From positions 30,779,397 to 30,843,396 of the forward strand of contig OY744519.1 of the NCBI GenBank assembly GCA_963556195.1: DNA of 64,000 nt, in the 5' to 3' direction. The position numbers and the translations under genes are program-made. The DNA comes from Sepiola atlantica (Eukaryota > Mollusca > Cephalopoda > Sepiida > Sepiolidae). The notes beneath the pieces were generated by a model. That model was given only the letters and a program-made list of their open reading frames with translations, was not told where the DNA came from and ran no database searches. Positions 43,233-53,214 of the stretch are shown piece after piece. Each line of letters starts with the position of its first letter. Within the stretch, counting starts at the first letter, position 1.

Positions 43233-43670
43233 AAAACGATGGGTGGTGTTTGAAGCATAAAAGGATGTTGTGGCTTTAAAAACATTATTATTATAATTCA
43301 ATATTTACAAACGCCCTGCGTTCTTCATCGATTTTTATTTATTCATAGTGTTACAGAAGATCAGATAAAATCAACATGATTCCTTGGTTTCAAACCTCGA
43401 GCTACCCCAGACCGAAACGCTGGGTTTGCTTATAAGCATAAACAAGTCGTTCCGGCTATCTTCAGTCATATTTGATTCTAAAGGAAGTCACGTGTCCTTC
43501 TTGGAGAATTGTTCACTGTTTATGTAAAAAAAAAAAAATTTTTATTTTTTCCCTTTTCGGTAATCAAATTAGTGGGGTTTATTGAGAAAATGATAAATAA
43601 AAAGGAAAGTATTCTTTCGGAAGGGGTGGGGAAGAAAGTGAAGAAAAACAAATATATATATCATTAAAAT

Positions 43671-43671
<1 letters not shown>

Positions 43672-43748
<77 letters not shown>

Positions 43749-43749
43749 A

Positions 43750-43803
<54 letters not shown>
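43672..43803. repeat. Two (TA)n tracts around a small inverted repeat
   Basis: Two long TA runs separated by attgttattttaat; the same motif occurs inverted at 43662-43676 (attaaaataacaat), so the tract is itself palindromic. Confidence 0.9.
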
Positions 43804-43808
<5 letters not shown>

Positions 43809-43975
43809 GAAACAATGTATTTAATTACAGTTTTTAAACATTGTTAAAATTATATAGCAGTAAGTTAATTACAAATTACATCAAATGCAGTTAATTACAA
43901 ATTACATCAAATGTATTAAAAAAAATTTTTTATAATTAAAGAAAAGTTCCTTTTCAGTTTGGATTTTAAATGTAC

Positions 43976-44285
43976 TTACGAGTCACCGCTTATCAAGGTC
44001 CATAGGCCACTCGAGGATAAAGGTAAATGAGTTTGTCAGGTGGGCAATGAGACAACAACGTAAGAATTGGTAACGATGGTTGAAACTGGGCAGAAATTAA
44101 TTCTAAAGTAAATAGCATTCTCTCTGTAAAAATTGCAATTACCGCGCACAATGGCGGACGAAAGTCTTTGAGACGGGCATCTAAAGACCAACTTACGTAC
44201 TTGGCAGCGCAGTAAACCGTGGCACATTCGCAGACTAAGGACTGGTTTACTCTGGGGCCAAACCCTTTGCTCTTGGCACATATGC
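43976..44285 (-). pseudogene. LINE 3' UTR with diverged 3' ORF2 end
   Basis: The complement of ctcgagtggcctatggacct, then tgataagcggtgac, at 43981-44030 is the same LINE 3' UTR tail as at 9680 and 24440. The sequence upstream on the minus strand (44030-44285) does not translate to a recognisable ORF2, so it may be another element carrying this tail or a decayed LINE. Confidence 0.6.
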
Positions 44286-44334
44286 ACTTGCCCAGCGATC
44301 AGATTTTGGTCACCAGTTGCATTTAGCGTAGTAC

Positions 44335-44524
44335 CTATTTACTTCCCACCACACACCCATGAAGGCAGAGTTAGACACAAGGTTGGTTTTTAATGTGGGG
44401 AAATCCAACTCTTCAATTTGTATTGGGACAAAAATTTAAATTGCCTCGGTCTTGAAGGATTTCTACTTCACTAGTCGAGGACAGAAAAGATAAAGTGTAT
44501 CATCAAAACAAATACTACACTTGG
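44335..44524 (-). mobile_element. U2-snRNA-headed SINE (SINE-B), copy 4, split by SINE-A
   Basis: Antisense body from 'acacaaggttggtttttaat' through 'tgcctcggtcttgaaggatt' and 'gaaaagataaagtgtatcat' to 44524. After the SINE-A at 44525-44807 it resumes at 44808-44852 with the complement of the head. In sense orientation this reads aattttggctaggagcaaag, then TGTAGTATCTGTTCTGATG, keeping the U2 branchpoint-pairing motif. About 22 bases (catca..aca.atactacactt) are present on both sides, like an imperfect target duplication. Confidence 0.85.
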
Positions 44525-44807
44525 TATTTATCTACCTCCCACAGCGGTAAGATGTGACACAAGGTCGGGAAAGTGGGATTTGAAAACCCTAAACGAAGAA
44601 GAGCACGTCAAAAAATGCCTGGGCAGCCCCCCCCCCCCCCGTAGGGGCGCCTCAGGCGATTAGCAATTAACTAACCCCTTCTCAAAGGGTGAGAAGGCAC
44701 AGCCTGGGATGGTGGACCTTCTAGAACTGCACAGAACAACACCTCAGACCAGCGAAACCAAGGCCCGAAGGCGAAGACGGTACTGGTCTACAGAGTGGAG
44801 CATCCAT
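44525..44807 (-). mobile_element. SINE-A, copy 7, inserted in SINE-B
   Basis: Antisense: 'tatttatctacctcccacag', 'taagatgtgacacaaggtcg', 'ggaaagtgggatttgaaaa', 'tgcctgggcagccccc' with a C run replacing part of the body, 'gtaggggcgcctcagg', 'gaactgcacag', and the head 'gaaggcgaagacggtactgg'. It sits inside the SINE-B copy described above. Confidence 0.9.
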
Positions 44808-44859
44808 CAGAACAGATACTACACTTTGCTCCTAGCCAAAATTCCGAGGAATAACCAAT

Positions 44860-45048
44860 GACTCTGCTCGGTGTCACCTCCGGACAACCCCAGAAGTGGC
44901 TGTCTGAGAACTTCCACGACTTTACCAGCCCTCACATCTGGCACCCAATTTGCCTGGTTGCAGCCCCATGAACTATTATGTGTGGAGCGCAGTTGAGAAA
45001 GACACCAACCGTACCGCCTACAACATCACTTAGTCACTTATTTGAAAG
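44860..45048 (+). pseudogene. Mariner-type transposase C-terminal remnant
   Basis: Two frames give WLSENFHDFTSPHIWHPI and then MNYYVWSAVEKDTNRTAYNI. These match the ...ENFHDHVTPxxWPPxSPDLNPxDYYVWGxVERETN... segment near the end of mariner-like transposases. The SPDLNP stretch holding the last catalytic Asp has decayed to CLVAAP. SINE-C is inserted just after it. Only this terminal piece remains. Confidence 0.75.
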
Positions 45049-45061
45049 TAAATACTATACA

Positions 45062-45269
45062 TGGGAATTGGCTAAGTGGTTAACGACATGGACTGACAAC
45101 CTGGGTGTGCCAAGTTCGAATCCAGTTTCACTTAAGATGTTGGTAACCTTCATGTGGTCCCTCTTGTAAGTACCCGATGTCTTTCTAAAATGAATTATAA
45201 CTAGAAAGATATCGGGGAAACCAATGCCAACAATAGAATCATCTGATTCATACGAAATGAGTGAATGAA
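45062..45269 (+). mobile_element. Young tRNA-derived SINE (SINE-C), perfect 13-bp target duplication
   Basis: The head TGGCTAAGTGGTTAACGACA (45071-45090) is an A box in tRNA context. AGTTCGAATCC (about 45113-45123) is a consensus B box about 35 bases later. The body is unlike SINE-A and B, and the tail is gaatgaataaa-like. The flanks TAAATACTATACA at 45049-45061 and 45270-45282 are identical. The target is the mariner remnant. The perfect duplication and intact promoter boxes suggest a recent insertion. Confidence 0.92.
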
Positions 45270-45282
45270 TAAATACTATACA

Positions 45283-46403
45283 CAATTCTGAGGCCAGGCC
45301 CTTTTTGTCTGAATGAGGTAGGTTTCGGTTTTGTCCAAGGATGCCATCCTCCTACGGGATAGAGGATTTTTTTTTTATTGCCGGTTAGCTGAGACGCTTC
45401 TACCAGAGAATGCCGTCGAATCCGTTCTCTGAGATTTTTTTTTTTTTTTGTAACCTTACAGAGTCTCCCCTCTCGAGGGAGGGGGGCTGAATCCCCACGT
45501 TAAACTGACTTCATGTTTGATCTTGCTGTAAGTGTATGTGTGTGTGACGGGGGGGAGGGGGGAGGTAAATACCCAGTACCCCCTCTCCGGTATCACCCGT
45601 CAAACGCGATACCCCATGTCGAACATCTCGCAATAATGACTCTGCCACCCAACGATGAGTACTTTTGGATCTTACAAGCAAATTGTCTTTGAATTTAGCT
45701 TTCATCCCTGATAACAAGGCAACCATTAACATATGACACGGCATCTGGCAGAGTAATTGTTTCGCGTTTCTTTCTTTCTCTCTCCTTTTTTTTGTGGGGG
45801 GGGGGGATATAAACGAGATATCTTATGGTACCACAGCTAACTAATGATATTTCCAGTTAACAGAAAGCAAAAGGGGCGTAACTCTGCGTGGGGACTGGGA
45901 CAAGATAACGCGTGCGCGCGCCCAGGCTTTCATGTGTAGGGCAAGAAGATGTCGGTTGCCGGGGGGGGGGGGCAAACTCAACACTCGTATGAAGAAGATA
46001 ATTTTTATTTCTATACTTTAATCTGCTGACATATACAACTTTCAGAAATTATCTTTGCATAGCTACGTTGCGGGGATGTGATAAAAACGATATGATATGT
46101 TGTTGGGGTGAGGCGTATATAAAATAAAGCCAGTCTGATTCTGTTTTTGTTTTTTTGTTGTTTTTTTTTGTACATTATAGCTTATCGCATACAAACTCAC
46201 TATTTAATTGTTTCGATATAAACATATGGGTGTAATCAGCGTATGTTCTGAAAAAGTGTATTGCCGACTGATTTTGTTGGTTACAAACTTTATCCGAATT
46301 GATATTTTCATTTTTTGTTTTTTTTAGTGATATTACGAGAAGAGCGGAGTAGCCCCTACTCCCAAATATTTCTGACTTTAATGACCTCAAGACTCTAATA
46401 AGA
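45283..46403. other. Mixed unassigned sequence
   Basis: Contains T runs, short G runs (45550, 45797, 45960) and GT-rich parts, but no domain, terminal repeat or internal partner that I can name. The last about 30 bases (46380-46403) are the left edge of the 86-bp satellite, interrupted by the solo LTR. Confidence 0.5.
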
Positions 46404-46407
46404 CCTC

Positions 46408-47019
46408 TGTTACGATCGAGGGTGATGTTCCCGGACTATAAACGTGCAAAGTTGAATCAAGCAATGTTGCATGCAAAGACAGAGTAATAATTAATAAACA
46501 AAATGAAGTAGTTCAAATAAGGTTTATTGAACGTGTGTGTACGTGGAATGATGAAGTGTGTGATGTATGCATGTGTGTCGATGGAAAAACAGTTCTTGAA
46601 AAGGTATAAGAAGAAATGAATCCGGCGTAGGAAAAGTCTTTGAAAGCCGTACACAAAGAAAATGAGTTGAGAACTCTTACCGTTGTTTGACCACGTGTTG
46701 ACGGAAGAAAAGTGTGTTGGTTGTTGTTTTGCCGAGACTAGTTGAAGAGAAAAGCGTGAGACGAAACGCTAGTGTATTAGCGTCGTTCTGCCGAGGCCAA
46801 TCGACCAGAAGAGAAAAGTGAAACGGAACGCTAGTGTCAGCGTCGTTCTGTCAAGGCTGGTCGGTGAAAAAGAGATGGATTTTCCGTTTGCAACGGTTTT
46901 TATAGTCAGAAGGGCAGATAACTCTGGTGTCGCTTTACAGTGCCACCTGTCGGTGAAAAAGCGACACCTACCGGCAAACCGGTGTAGTTATGTTTTGAAA
47001 GGAGGAGGTAACTGCTACA
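46408..47019 (-). mobile_element. Solo LTR, 612 bp, with 4-bp target duplication CCTC
   Basis: On the minus strand it runs TGTAGCAGTTACCTCC ... CGATCGTAACA, begins TG and ends CA, has a TATAAAA box (complement near 46900) and AATAAA (complement near 46522). CCTC at 46404-46407 recurs at 47020-47023, and the flanks join to restore a satellite unit. Related at the U3 end to the gypsy LTR at 35543 but different beyond the TATA box. No internal sequence, so it formed by LTR-LTR recombination. Confidence 0.93.
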
Positions 47020-47460
47020 CCTCACATAATATTTAATACGACCTCATATGGGATATCTAAGATTATAATAAGACCTCGTATATGATATTTAAGACTCTAA
47101 TAAGACCTCACATAATATTTAATACGACCTCATATGGGATATCTAAGATTATAATAAGACCTCGTATATGGTATTTAAGACTCTAATAAGACCTCACATA
47201 ATATTTAATACGACCTCATATGGGATATCTAAGATTATAATAAGACCTCGTATATGGTATTTAAGACTCTAATAAGACCTCACATAATATTTAATACGAC
47301 CTCATATGGGATATCTAAGATTATAATAAGACCTCGTATATGGTATTTAAGACTCTAATAAGACCTCACATAATATTTAATACGACCTCATATGGGATAT
47401 CTAAGATTATAATAAGACCTCGTATATGGTATTTAAGACTCTAATAAGATCTCACATATA
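47020..47460. repeat. 86-bp tandem satellite, about 5 units
   Basis: Unit: acctcacataatatttaata, cgacctcatatgggatatct, aagattataataagacctcg, tatatggtatttaagactct, aataag. Each unit holds three related sub-units starting acctc, so it arose from a shorter repeat. Copies are nearly identical. The solo LTR at 46408 interrupts its left end. Confidence 0.95.
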
Positions 47461-48175
47461 ATATTTAAGATTTTAACTATTTTAACCTATTATAGAATAG
47501 TGTGCACAATCCTGGGTACCAGCACCAAGACATCGGAATTGGGATATAATATTAAATACGGAAGCTGTACAGGGGTACGTGGTTAAACTAATTAAGGGAT
47601 TAAAGGATCTCAATTAACAAAAAGGTAGATAGAATAATTTATTTCGTCAGAATTATATATCAAATATTGGTTCGTGTTCTTAAAACAAAACTTATTTTCA
47701 GTCGTTCATCGATTGTTATATTTAATCCTGATCATTTTTTAAAGTCATATTTAAAGGAAGTCGATTGAGTTTTTACCCTATTAATCAAATCTACTCCCAC
47801 GCTCAGTATAGACATCAGGAAAACATTGAATAAAGTACAGTTTTCGATATCCACCGTTCTTCTAAAACGTTTTAATTGGTTATCGTTAAACATTTATTCC
47901 GACATTTTCAACATGGCTGCCACAAGACGCACGATAAATTAGTTTTTTAAAATATTCATTTTGTAACAATAACTTGGTTCAAATATTGTAGTCAAGTCGT
48001 GCTACTAGACATGGGAACTTGGATATAATATTAAAGACGGGAAGTGTATAAAGGAAAGTGGTTAAACTAATAAAGTAATTAAAGGTTTAACTACTTTACT
48101 AGAGAGACGAGTGAGAGGAGACTTAACTGAAACGTTCGTAATAATTAATGGGGTTCTAAATATGAAACACTCTTT
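47461..48175. repeat. Diverged direct repeat of about 100 bp in otherwise unassigned sequence
   Basis: 47505-47620 and 47990-48095 share ggatataatattaaa.acgg, aagtgta..aaggaa-type and gtggttaaactaat.aag blocks, 485 bases apart. The sequence between is AT-rich with no ORF. Confidence 0.65.
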
Positions 48176-48258
48176 TTGGTAAACGTTAAGATTGACGACT
48201 CAAACTGTATATTTAGAAGCCCCATAACTCTCTCTCTCCCTCTCTTTCTCTCTCTCTC

Positions 48259-48515
<257 letters not shown>

Positions 48516-48612
48516 TAGCTCTACTTACGTATCGAGCACTGTTGAAGTAAATACTGAAAATTGATGCATAAAAAAAATTATATCTCCTTATAAAATTTCA
48601 TGTGGATACATG

Positions 48613-48616
<4 letters not shown>

Positions 48617-48666
<50 letters not shown>
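48617..48666. repeat. (TA)n microsatellite
   Basis: About 50 bases of TA directly before the palindrome at 48668. Confidence 0.95.
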
Positions 48667-48667
<1 letters not shown>

Positions 48668-48670
<3 letters not shown>

Positions 48671-49026
48671 AAAGTGGAGTACAAAAATAGAAATGAATTG
48701 TGCAGAATATTAATTTATTAGAGAGAGTTTATAAAAATATTATTCAAATAAAGCATCTTGGTCAGTGTGGTCTGGCAATGTTGTATATATATATATGTAT
48801 GCGACAGTTTTTTTCATTTATCCCGACTATATTGATATCAAAACACGTTAAGGTTATTTTATTCAATTTTACATTTAAATATTTTCAAACACATTATATA
48901 TACCCAACAGAACACTGTCAAACCACACTGACAAAGATGCTTCATTTGAATAATAATTTTATAAACTCTCTCAAATAAATTAATATTCTGCCCAATTAAT
49001 ATCTATTTTTGTACTCCACTTTCCTT
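48668..49026. repeat. Large palindrome, arms about 110 bp
   Basis: aaggaaagtggagtacaaaa at the left pairs with ttttgtactccactttcctt at the right; further in, gagagagtttataaaa / ttttataaactctctc and agcatcttggtcagtgtggt / accacactgacaaagatgct. The loop is about 110 bases and AT-rich. Confidence 0.92.
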
Positions 49027-49294
49027 AGATAAATGTAATACTGTTCTTCATATAAATATTAATATTATTATTAGTAGTAATATTAATTACAACGATTTAA
49101 TGAAAAACGTTTAACATTCAAGATGATCATTTTAGAATTCAGAAGATAACTTTCGGTTTTTGCTGTTGTTGTTAACGATGATGAAGCTGCTGCTACTGCT
49201 GATGATGATGATGGTTATGAACATAAGTATTACATTTGCCATAAAAACAATAAATTACAAAAAAATAGAATTATATTTCTTTTAATCGTCATTA

Positions 49295-49400
49295 AATTTT
49301 GTCTTTGCGTAGAGAGACGATATAATGGAGTACACGATCTAATGTACTTAAATATCACCACCACCCACAGTATCACTTGATATCTAGTGATAACTGTGTC
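49295..49400 (-). repeat. Dispersed repeat R7, copy 2
   Basis: Reverse complement of 35405-35510 (tgcgtag, 'atggagtacacgatctaatg', 'tacttaaatatcaccaccac', 'agtatcacttgatatctagt'). It ends 10 bases before a (TA)n tract. Confidence 0.75.
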
Positions 49401-49402
49401 TG

Positions 49403-49408
<6 letters not shown>

Positions 49409-49460
<52 letters not shown>
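49409..49460. repeat. (TA)n microsatellite
   Basis: About 52 bases of TA followed by (CA)n. Confidence 0.95.
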
Positions 49461-49468
<8 letters not shown>

Positions 49469-49469
<1 letters not shown>

Positions 49470-49873
49470 GTACCGTCCAAAATTAAGGTATTAAAATAAA
49501 ATCTTCCTAATCTCAAATAAATTATATTTTAATATCTGTGAAAATTTCACTAGATATGTAAATTATGTAGATGAATTAAAATAATATTTTAAAAGTTATC
49601 CACCATTTTACAGATTTCAAGTGTCTAAGGAACATTAAGGAAAACTAATTGTTTAAAGTTTAAAACAGTAGGGTTTTTTTTGTATAAAAGGATGAAAATA
49701 AATATTCTAAACTTTAATTATCATCACTGCTGCAAGTCACGCAATATCAATCATGAAAATCTCTGTAAAAGTCCAACTACATAATGTGTATATTCAGTGA
49801 AATTTTCACAAAAATTAATATATAATTTTGTTTAGATTCAGAAGATTTAATTTTTGTTCCTTAATTTTGGACG

Positions 49874-49878
<5 letters not shown>
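49469..49878. mobile_element. MITE with perfect 20-bp terminal repeats, 410 bp
   Basis: AGTACCGTCCAAAATTAAGG at the left and its exact complement at the right. Complementarity continues weakly for about 85 bases (gtgaaaatttcact / agtgaaattttcac). It lies between CA and TA dinucleotide tracts, which hides the target duplication; a Tc1/mariner-type TA target is possible. Confidence 0.85.
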
Positions 49879-49913
<35 letters not shown>

Positions 49914-49916
<3 letters not shown>

Positions 49917-50290
49917 GGTGGGCAAAAATAAGGGTCCTATTTTTAAAAATTCATAACTTTTTTATTTATTTATTTATTTATTTTTTTTAGAATAAGTAAA
50001 GGACCCCTTCCGAAGCAAGCATGAGCCGTATTAGCCCTAAGGAACGTATCCTCATTTAGAAAACATTATTTTTGCTTAAAAAACTCAAAACAGTGTAAAA
50101 AACAATACTTTAGTTTTTGTAAGTTTTAAGAAGTGTTTTTCGGCTAAAATTTGTTATGTTTATTTCAAAAAATCTCGGAAGGGTCAGTCTACACACACAT
50201 AAAGTTTGGTGAGTTTAACTTTTATTTTGTGGAAGTTATTCAAATTCAAGTTATTCAAATTTAAAGATAGGACCCTTATTTTGGCCCACC

Positions 50291-50293
<3 letters not shown>
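49914..50293 (+). mobile_element. CAGGGTGGGC MITE, complete copy, 380 bp
   Basis: The left terminus is CAGGGTGGGCAAAAATAAGG and the right is its complement with two or three differences. TA lies on both sides, within (TA)n. TA targets and this size fit a mariner-derived MITE. The truncated copy at 15259-15576 shares its interior. Confidence 0.88.
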
Positions 50294-50339
<46 letters not shown>

Positions 50340-50789
50340 GACATTAAGAATGTTTGGGAGTTAAAATCAATTTAGCAACACGTAGTAATAGGGGTAATTT
50401 TCTTTCATGAGCGATGCAAAAAACATCAGGGTGATATAAGGTAAATGTACTACTTCCGGTTCCTTTTTGTTAAAATCTCGATTATACTAGCATATTTACA
50501 CATTTCAAACGTATTTTTCTTCAGATTACATGCGTAATACTAAATAGATTTTAACTCGAAATGGCTCTTCATTTAATAATATTAAAAAAAAAAAAAAAAC
50601 AACACCAACAACCTAAAACCATTTTTATCGCCTTTACACAATTTTTTTTATCGAATTCTGTTTATGTCGTCAATCGTAACGCTTGTCCTCTTTTTTTTTA
50701 AATATCTTTTTTCGGACTGGTAATTTATGTATTTCAAAAACTCAATCTATCACATGATTAGATTTGTTTTATCATAGAGTAGATAGAAG
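50294..50789. other. (TA)n then AT-rich sequence, nothing recognised
   Basis: TA tract to about 50336, then AT-rich sequence with an A run near 50585. Confidence 0.6.
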
Positions 50790-51885
50790 GATATACGTCT
50801 CAGGACAGGTAAAATTTATTTCCAGAGCAGAAAAGTTTTGCACCACGTTTATATTCCCTTGCGAAAAATTAAAATAAAGACATTGTTCGGATCGAGGGTA
50901 GTGTCCCCCGATTATTTACGTGTTCGTATAATCAAGCAATTGTTGCATGCAAAGACAGAGTAATAATTAATAAACAAAAATGAAGTAGTTCAAATAAGGT
51001 TTATTGAACGTGTGTGTACGTGGAATGATGAAGTGTGTGATGTATGCATGTGTGTCGATGGAAAACAGTTCTTGAAAAGGTATAAGAAGAAATGAATCCG
51101 GCGTGTGGAAAGTCTTTGAAAGCCGTACACAAAGAAAATGAGTTGAGAACTCTTACCGTTGTTTGACCACGTGTGTTGGTAGTTGTTATGCCGATGCCAT
51201 TTGAAAAGAAAAGCGTTAGACGAAGCGCTAGTGTATTAGCGTCGTTCTGTCGACCAGAGAAGAGAGAGATGGAGCGCTGGTGCCAGCGTTGTTCTGCCGA
51301 TGCTGGTCGGTGAAAGAGAGATGGATTTTTCGTTTGCAACGGTTTTTATAGTCAGAAGGGCAGATAACTCTGGTGTCGCTTTACAGTGCCACCTGTCGGT
51401 GAAAAAGCGACACCTACCGGCAAACCGGTGTAGTTATGTTTTGAAAGGAGGAGGTAACTGCTACAACATAATGATACTAAACCTTATGTATAGAATCCTT
51501 ATTCCAATTTTTATCAAAATACATTACATGATTTCGATTATAGATAATGTCTAAAATTTAAGCTTATGGGGTTTTAAGGAGAAATTTAAATTCAGCGAAT
51601 CTTGCTTAACTGGTGTCTAATGACTATGGATCAAATTCAATGCAAATCTGAAATATTTGAATTTTCAAAGGGGTTATGCACCTTAAAAACCTTTAAAATG
51701 AAACTAAACTTTGGAGAATATTAATTGATGTTTAATACTTACATTTAAGATTTCACCCCCTTTTAGACCATCTTTGCATAAAACTAAATTAAACTAGATA
51801 TAGCCCACATCACCACCCCTTACGCCTAGCAGCTGTGTTCCAAAATTCATAATGATCGGTTTATTAGTTTACGAGTGAATCCTGT
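50790..51885 (-). repeat. Dispersed repeat R1, copy 2, split by a solo LTR
   Basis: Minus-strand blocks gatcattatgaattttggaa, 'gctgctaggcgtaa', 'cagatttgcattgaatttga', 'tcattagacaccagttaagc', 'aaggtttagtatcatta' lie right of the LTR. 'gtggtgcaaaacttttctgc' and 'aataaattttacctg' lie left of it. Together they match 8185-8770. Confidence 0.85.
50884..51465 (-). mobile_element. Solo LTR, 582 bp, with 4-bp target duplication ACAT
   Basis: Same family as 46408-47019 (tgcatgcaaagacagagtaa, 'ggtttattgaacgtgtgtgt', 'agaagggcagataactctgg', 'ggaggaggtaactgctaca'). ACAT at 50880-50883 and 51466-51469. The target is repeat R1. Confidence 0.95.
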
Positions 51886-52162
51886 ACATACCAATATATA
51901 AACATATACACATACGTAACTTTATATACAGATATACATTTGTAACAAATTGCCTAAACGGGTAACAAATAGTTCTAAAGTAAATTATATAAAAAATAAC
52001 TTGAACGAATTCGAAAATCCTTATTTACGAGGATATTTTTTCCATAAATCCCACATAAAAATCTGTTTCGTCAGTCATATAAGGCAAACATTGGTCTGTG
52101 TTGTTAAAAATAAAAGAATAAAATATTTCCAATCGATTTCATCGAATTTCATATGTAATCCT
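51886..52162. other. AT-rich stretch, nothing recognised
   Basis: A 75-codon Lys/Asn-rich frame (51950-52177) is present, but its end runs into the SINE-B head and I see no protein signature, so I do not call a gene. Confidence 0.5.
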
Positions 52163-52378
52163 TGGCCTTTTGGCTAGGAGCTAAATGTGTTATCTGTTCT
52201 GATACTACACTTCATCTTTTCTGTCCTCGGTCAGTGAAGGAGAAATATGTCTAAACTGAGGCAATTTGTATTTTTTTTTTCCAATCCAGGGTGTTCTATT
52301 TTGGGGGAGCTGGATTTTCTCCACATTAAAAGCTGACCTTATGTCTAACTCTGCCCTCGTGGGGAGGCAAGTAAATAT
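52163..52378 (+). mobile_element. U2-snRNA-headed SINE (SINE-B), copy 5, sense strand, best head
   Basis: The head reads CTTGGCCTTTTGGCTAGGAG then CTAAATGTGTTATCTGTTCT and GATA. Vertebrate and fly U2 snRNA share CTCGGCCTTTTGGCTAAGAT, CAAGTGTAGTATCTGTTCT, TATC near the 5' end, so most of about 40 positions agree in order. The body (tgtcctcggtcagtgaagga, 'aaactgaggcaattt', 'gggggagctggattttctcc') and the tail 'ctgaccttatgtctaactct' / 'gtggggaggcaagtaaata' follow. The tail is the one shared with SINE-A. Confidence 0.9.
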
Positions 52379-52500
52379 GGAACAGTTTTTGTTTTGATTA
52401 CTTATATCATATTTACTAACCTTTTTTTATGTTTTTTTATTTTCACCGGTGAAAAGGGGGCGATTTCTTTTGTTACCTTTGCTTGACTGACTTTCGACTC

Positions 52501-52643
52501 GAGAGAGAGAGAGAGAGAGAGAGAGTGAGAGAGAGAGAGGGGGGGCGACAGACAGACAGGGCAGCAAGTCAGAGAGAGAAACAAGGGTGACAGACAGCTA
52601 TGCTTAATAATTCCAGTTAATTCACAAGGAGAGAGAGAAATAT

Positions 52644-52707
<64 letters not shown>

Positions 52708-52807
52708 AACAGACTGACAGAAAGAAAGAAAGACAGACAGACAGGCAGACAGACAGACAGAGGGGCCAGACAGGTATACTTAATAATTCCAGCTAATTCT
52801 CAAGGGA

Positions 52808-52866
<59 letters not shown>

Positions 52867-52880
52867 GAGGGGGAGAGAGA
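52501..52880. repeat. Three (GA)n arrays in a duplicated segment
   Basis: GA runs at 52501-52540, 52648-52705 and 52816-52862. Between them a segment with (GACA)n and 'cttaataattccag.taatt' occurs twice about 175 bases apart, so the whole block is a local tandem duplication. Confidence 0.9.
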
Positions 52881-52942
52881 GATGAGGAGAGGGGGCAGTC
52901 TGGTTTGTGTATTTACTAGTATCATAATGTCGTACTTGTCGT

Positions 52943-52998
52943 CAGAGGTCAATCAGTTAGCTCACCGTTAAGACACTGTTTGTAAGTTCGAATCTAAC
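52943..52998 (+). tRNA. tRNA-like sequence (probable SINE head, not a functional tRNA)
   Basis: agttagctcaccgttaagac resembles an A box region and aagttcgaatctaacccggg a B box with T-arm, about 35 bases apart. The acceptor stem is not closed. It is followed by AT-rich sequence up to a Helitron-type end. Most likely a decayed tRNA-derived SINE head. Confidence 0.4.
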
Positions 52999-53132
52999 CC
53001 GGGGTATACTTATTTTTACTCTGCCTTTTTCCCCAAATAAACTTAATCATTTCAAATGAAATATTAAGCAGATTGTTTATTTTTATTTTTATTTTTATTT
53101 TATGAAATCTACGCAATTTACGCAAATTAGGA

Positions 53133-53162
53133 CCCCAGACTACGTCGGGTAGCCCTGCTAGT
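53133..53162 (+). mobile_element. Helitron-type 3' end (hairpin plus CTAGT)
   Basis: ccccagactacgtcggggt-type hairpin (ccc-gac / gtc-ggg with one bulged A), then tagccctg and CTAGT at 53158-53162, followed by A. Helitrons end in a short GC-rich hairpin about 10 bases before CTRRT. The 5' end was not found. It may belong to a short non-autonomous element reaching back toward 52940. Confidence 0.6.
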
Positions 53163-53214
53163 ATTATCTATTCTTTGAGATTAAAAAAATGAACATGAAA
53201 TTTGTAATAAATAA

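Noticed and set aside
43379..43470. CUGAAGA followed by GGAACGAC on the minus strand, hammerhead-like
   Set aside because: No stem II loop, GAAC instead of GAAAC and no cleavage triplet in place.
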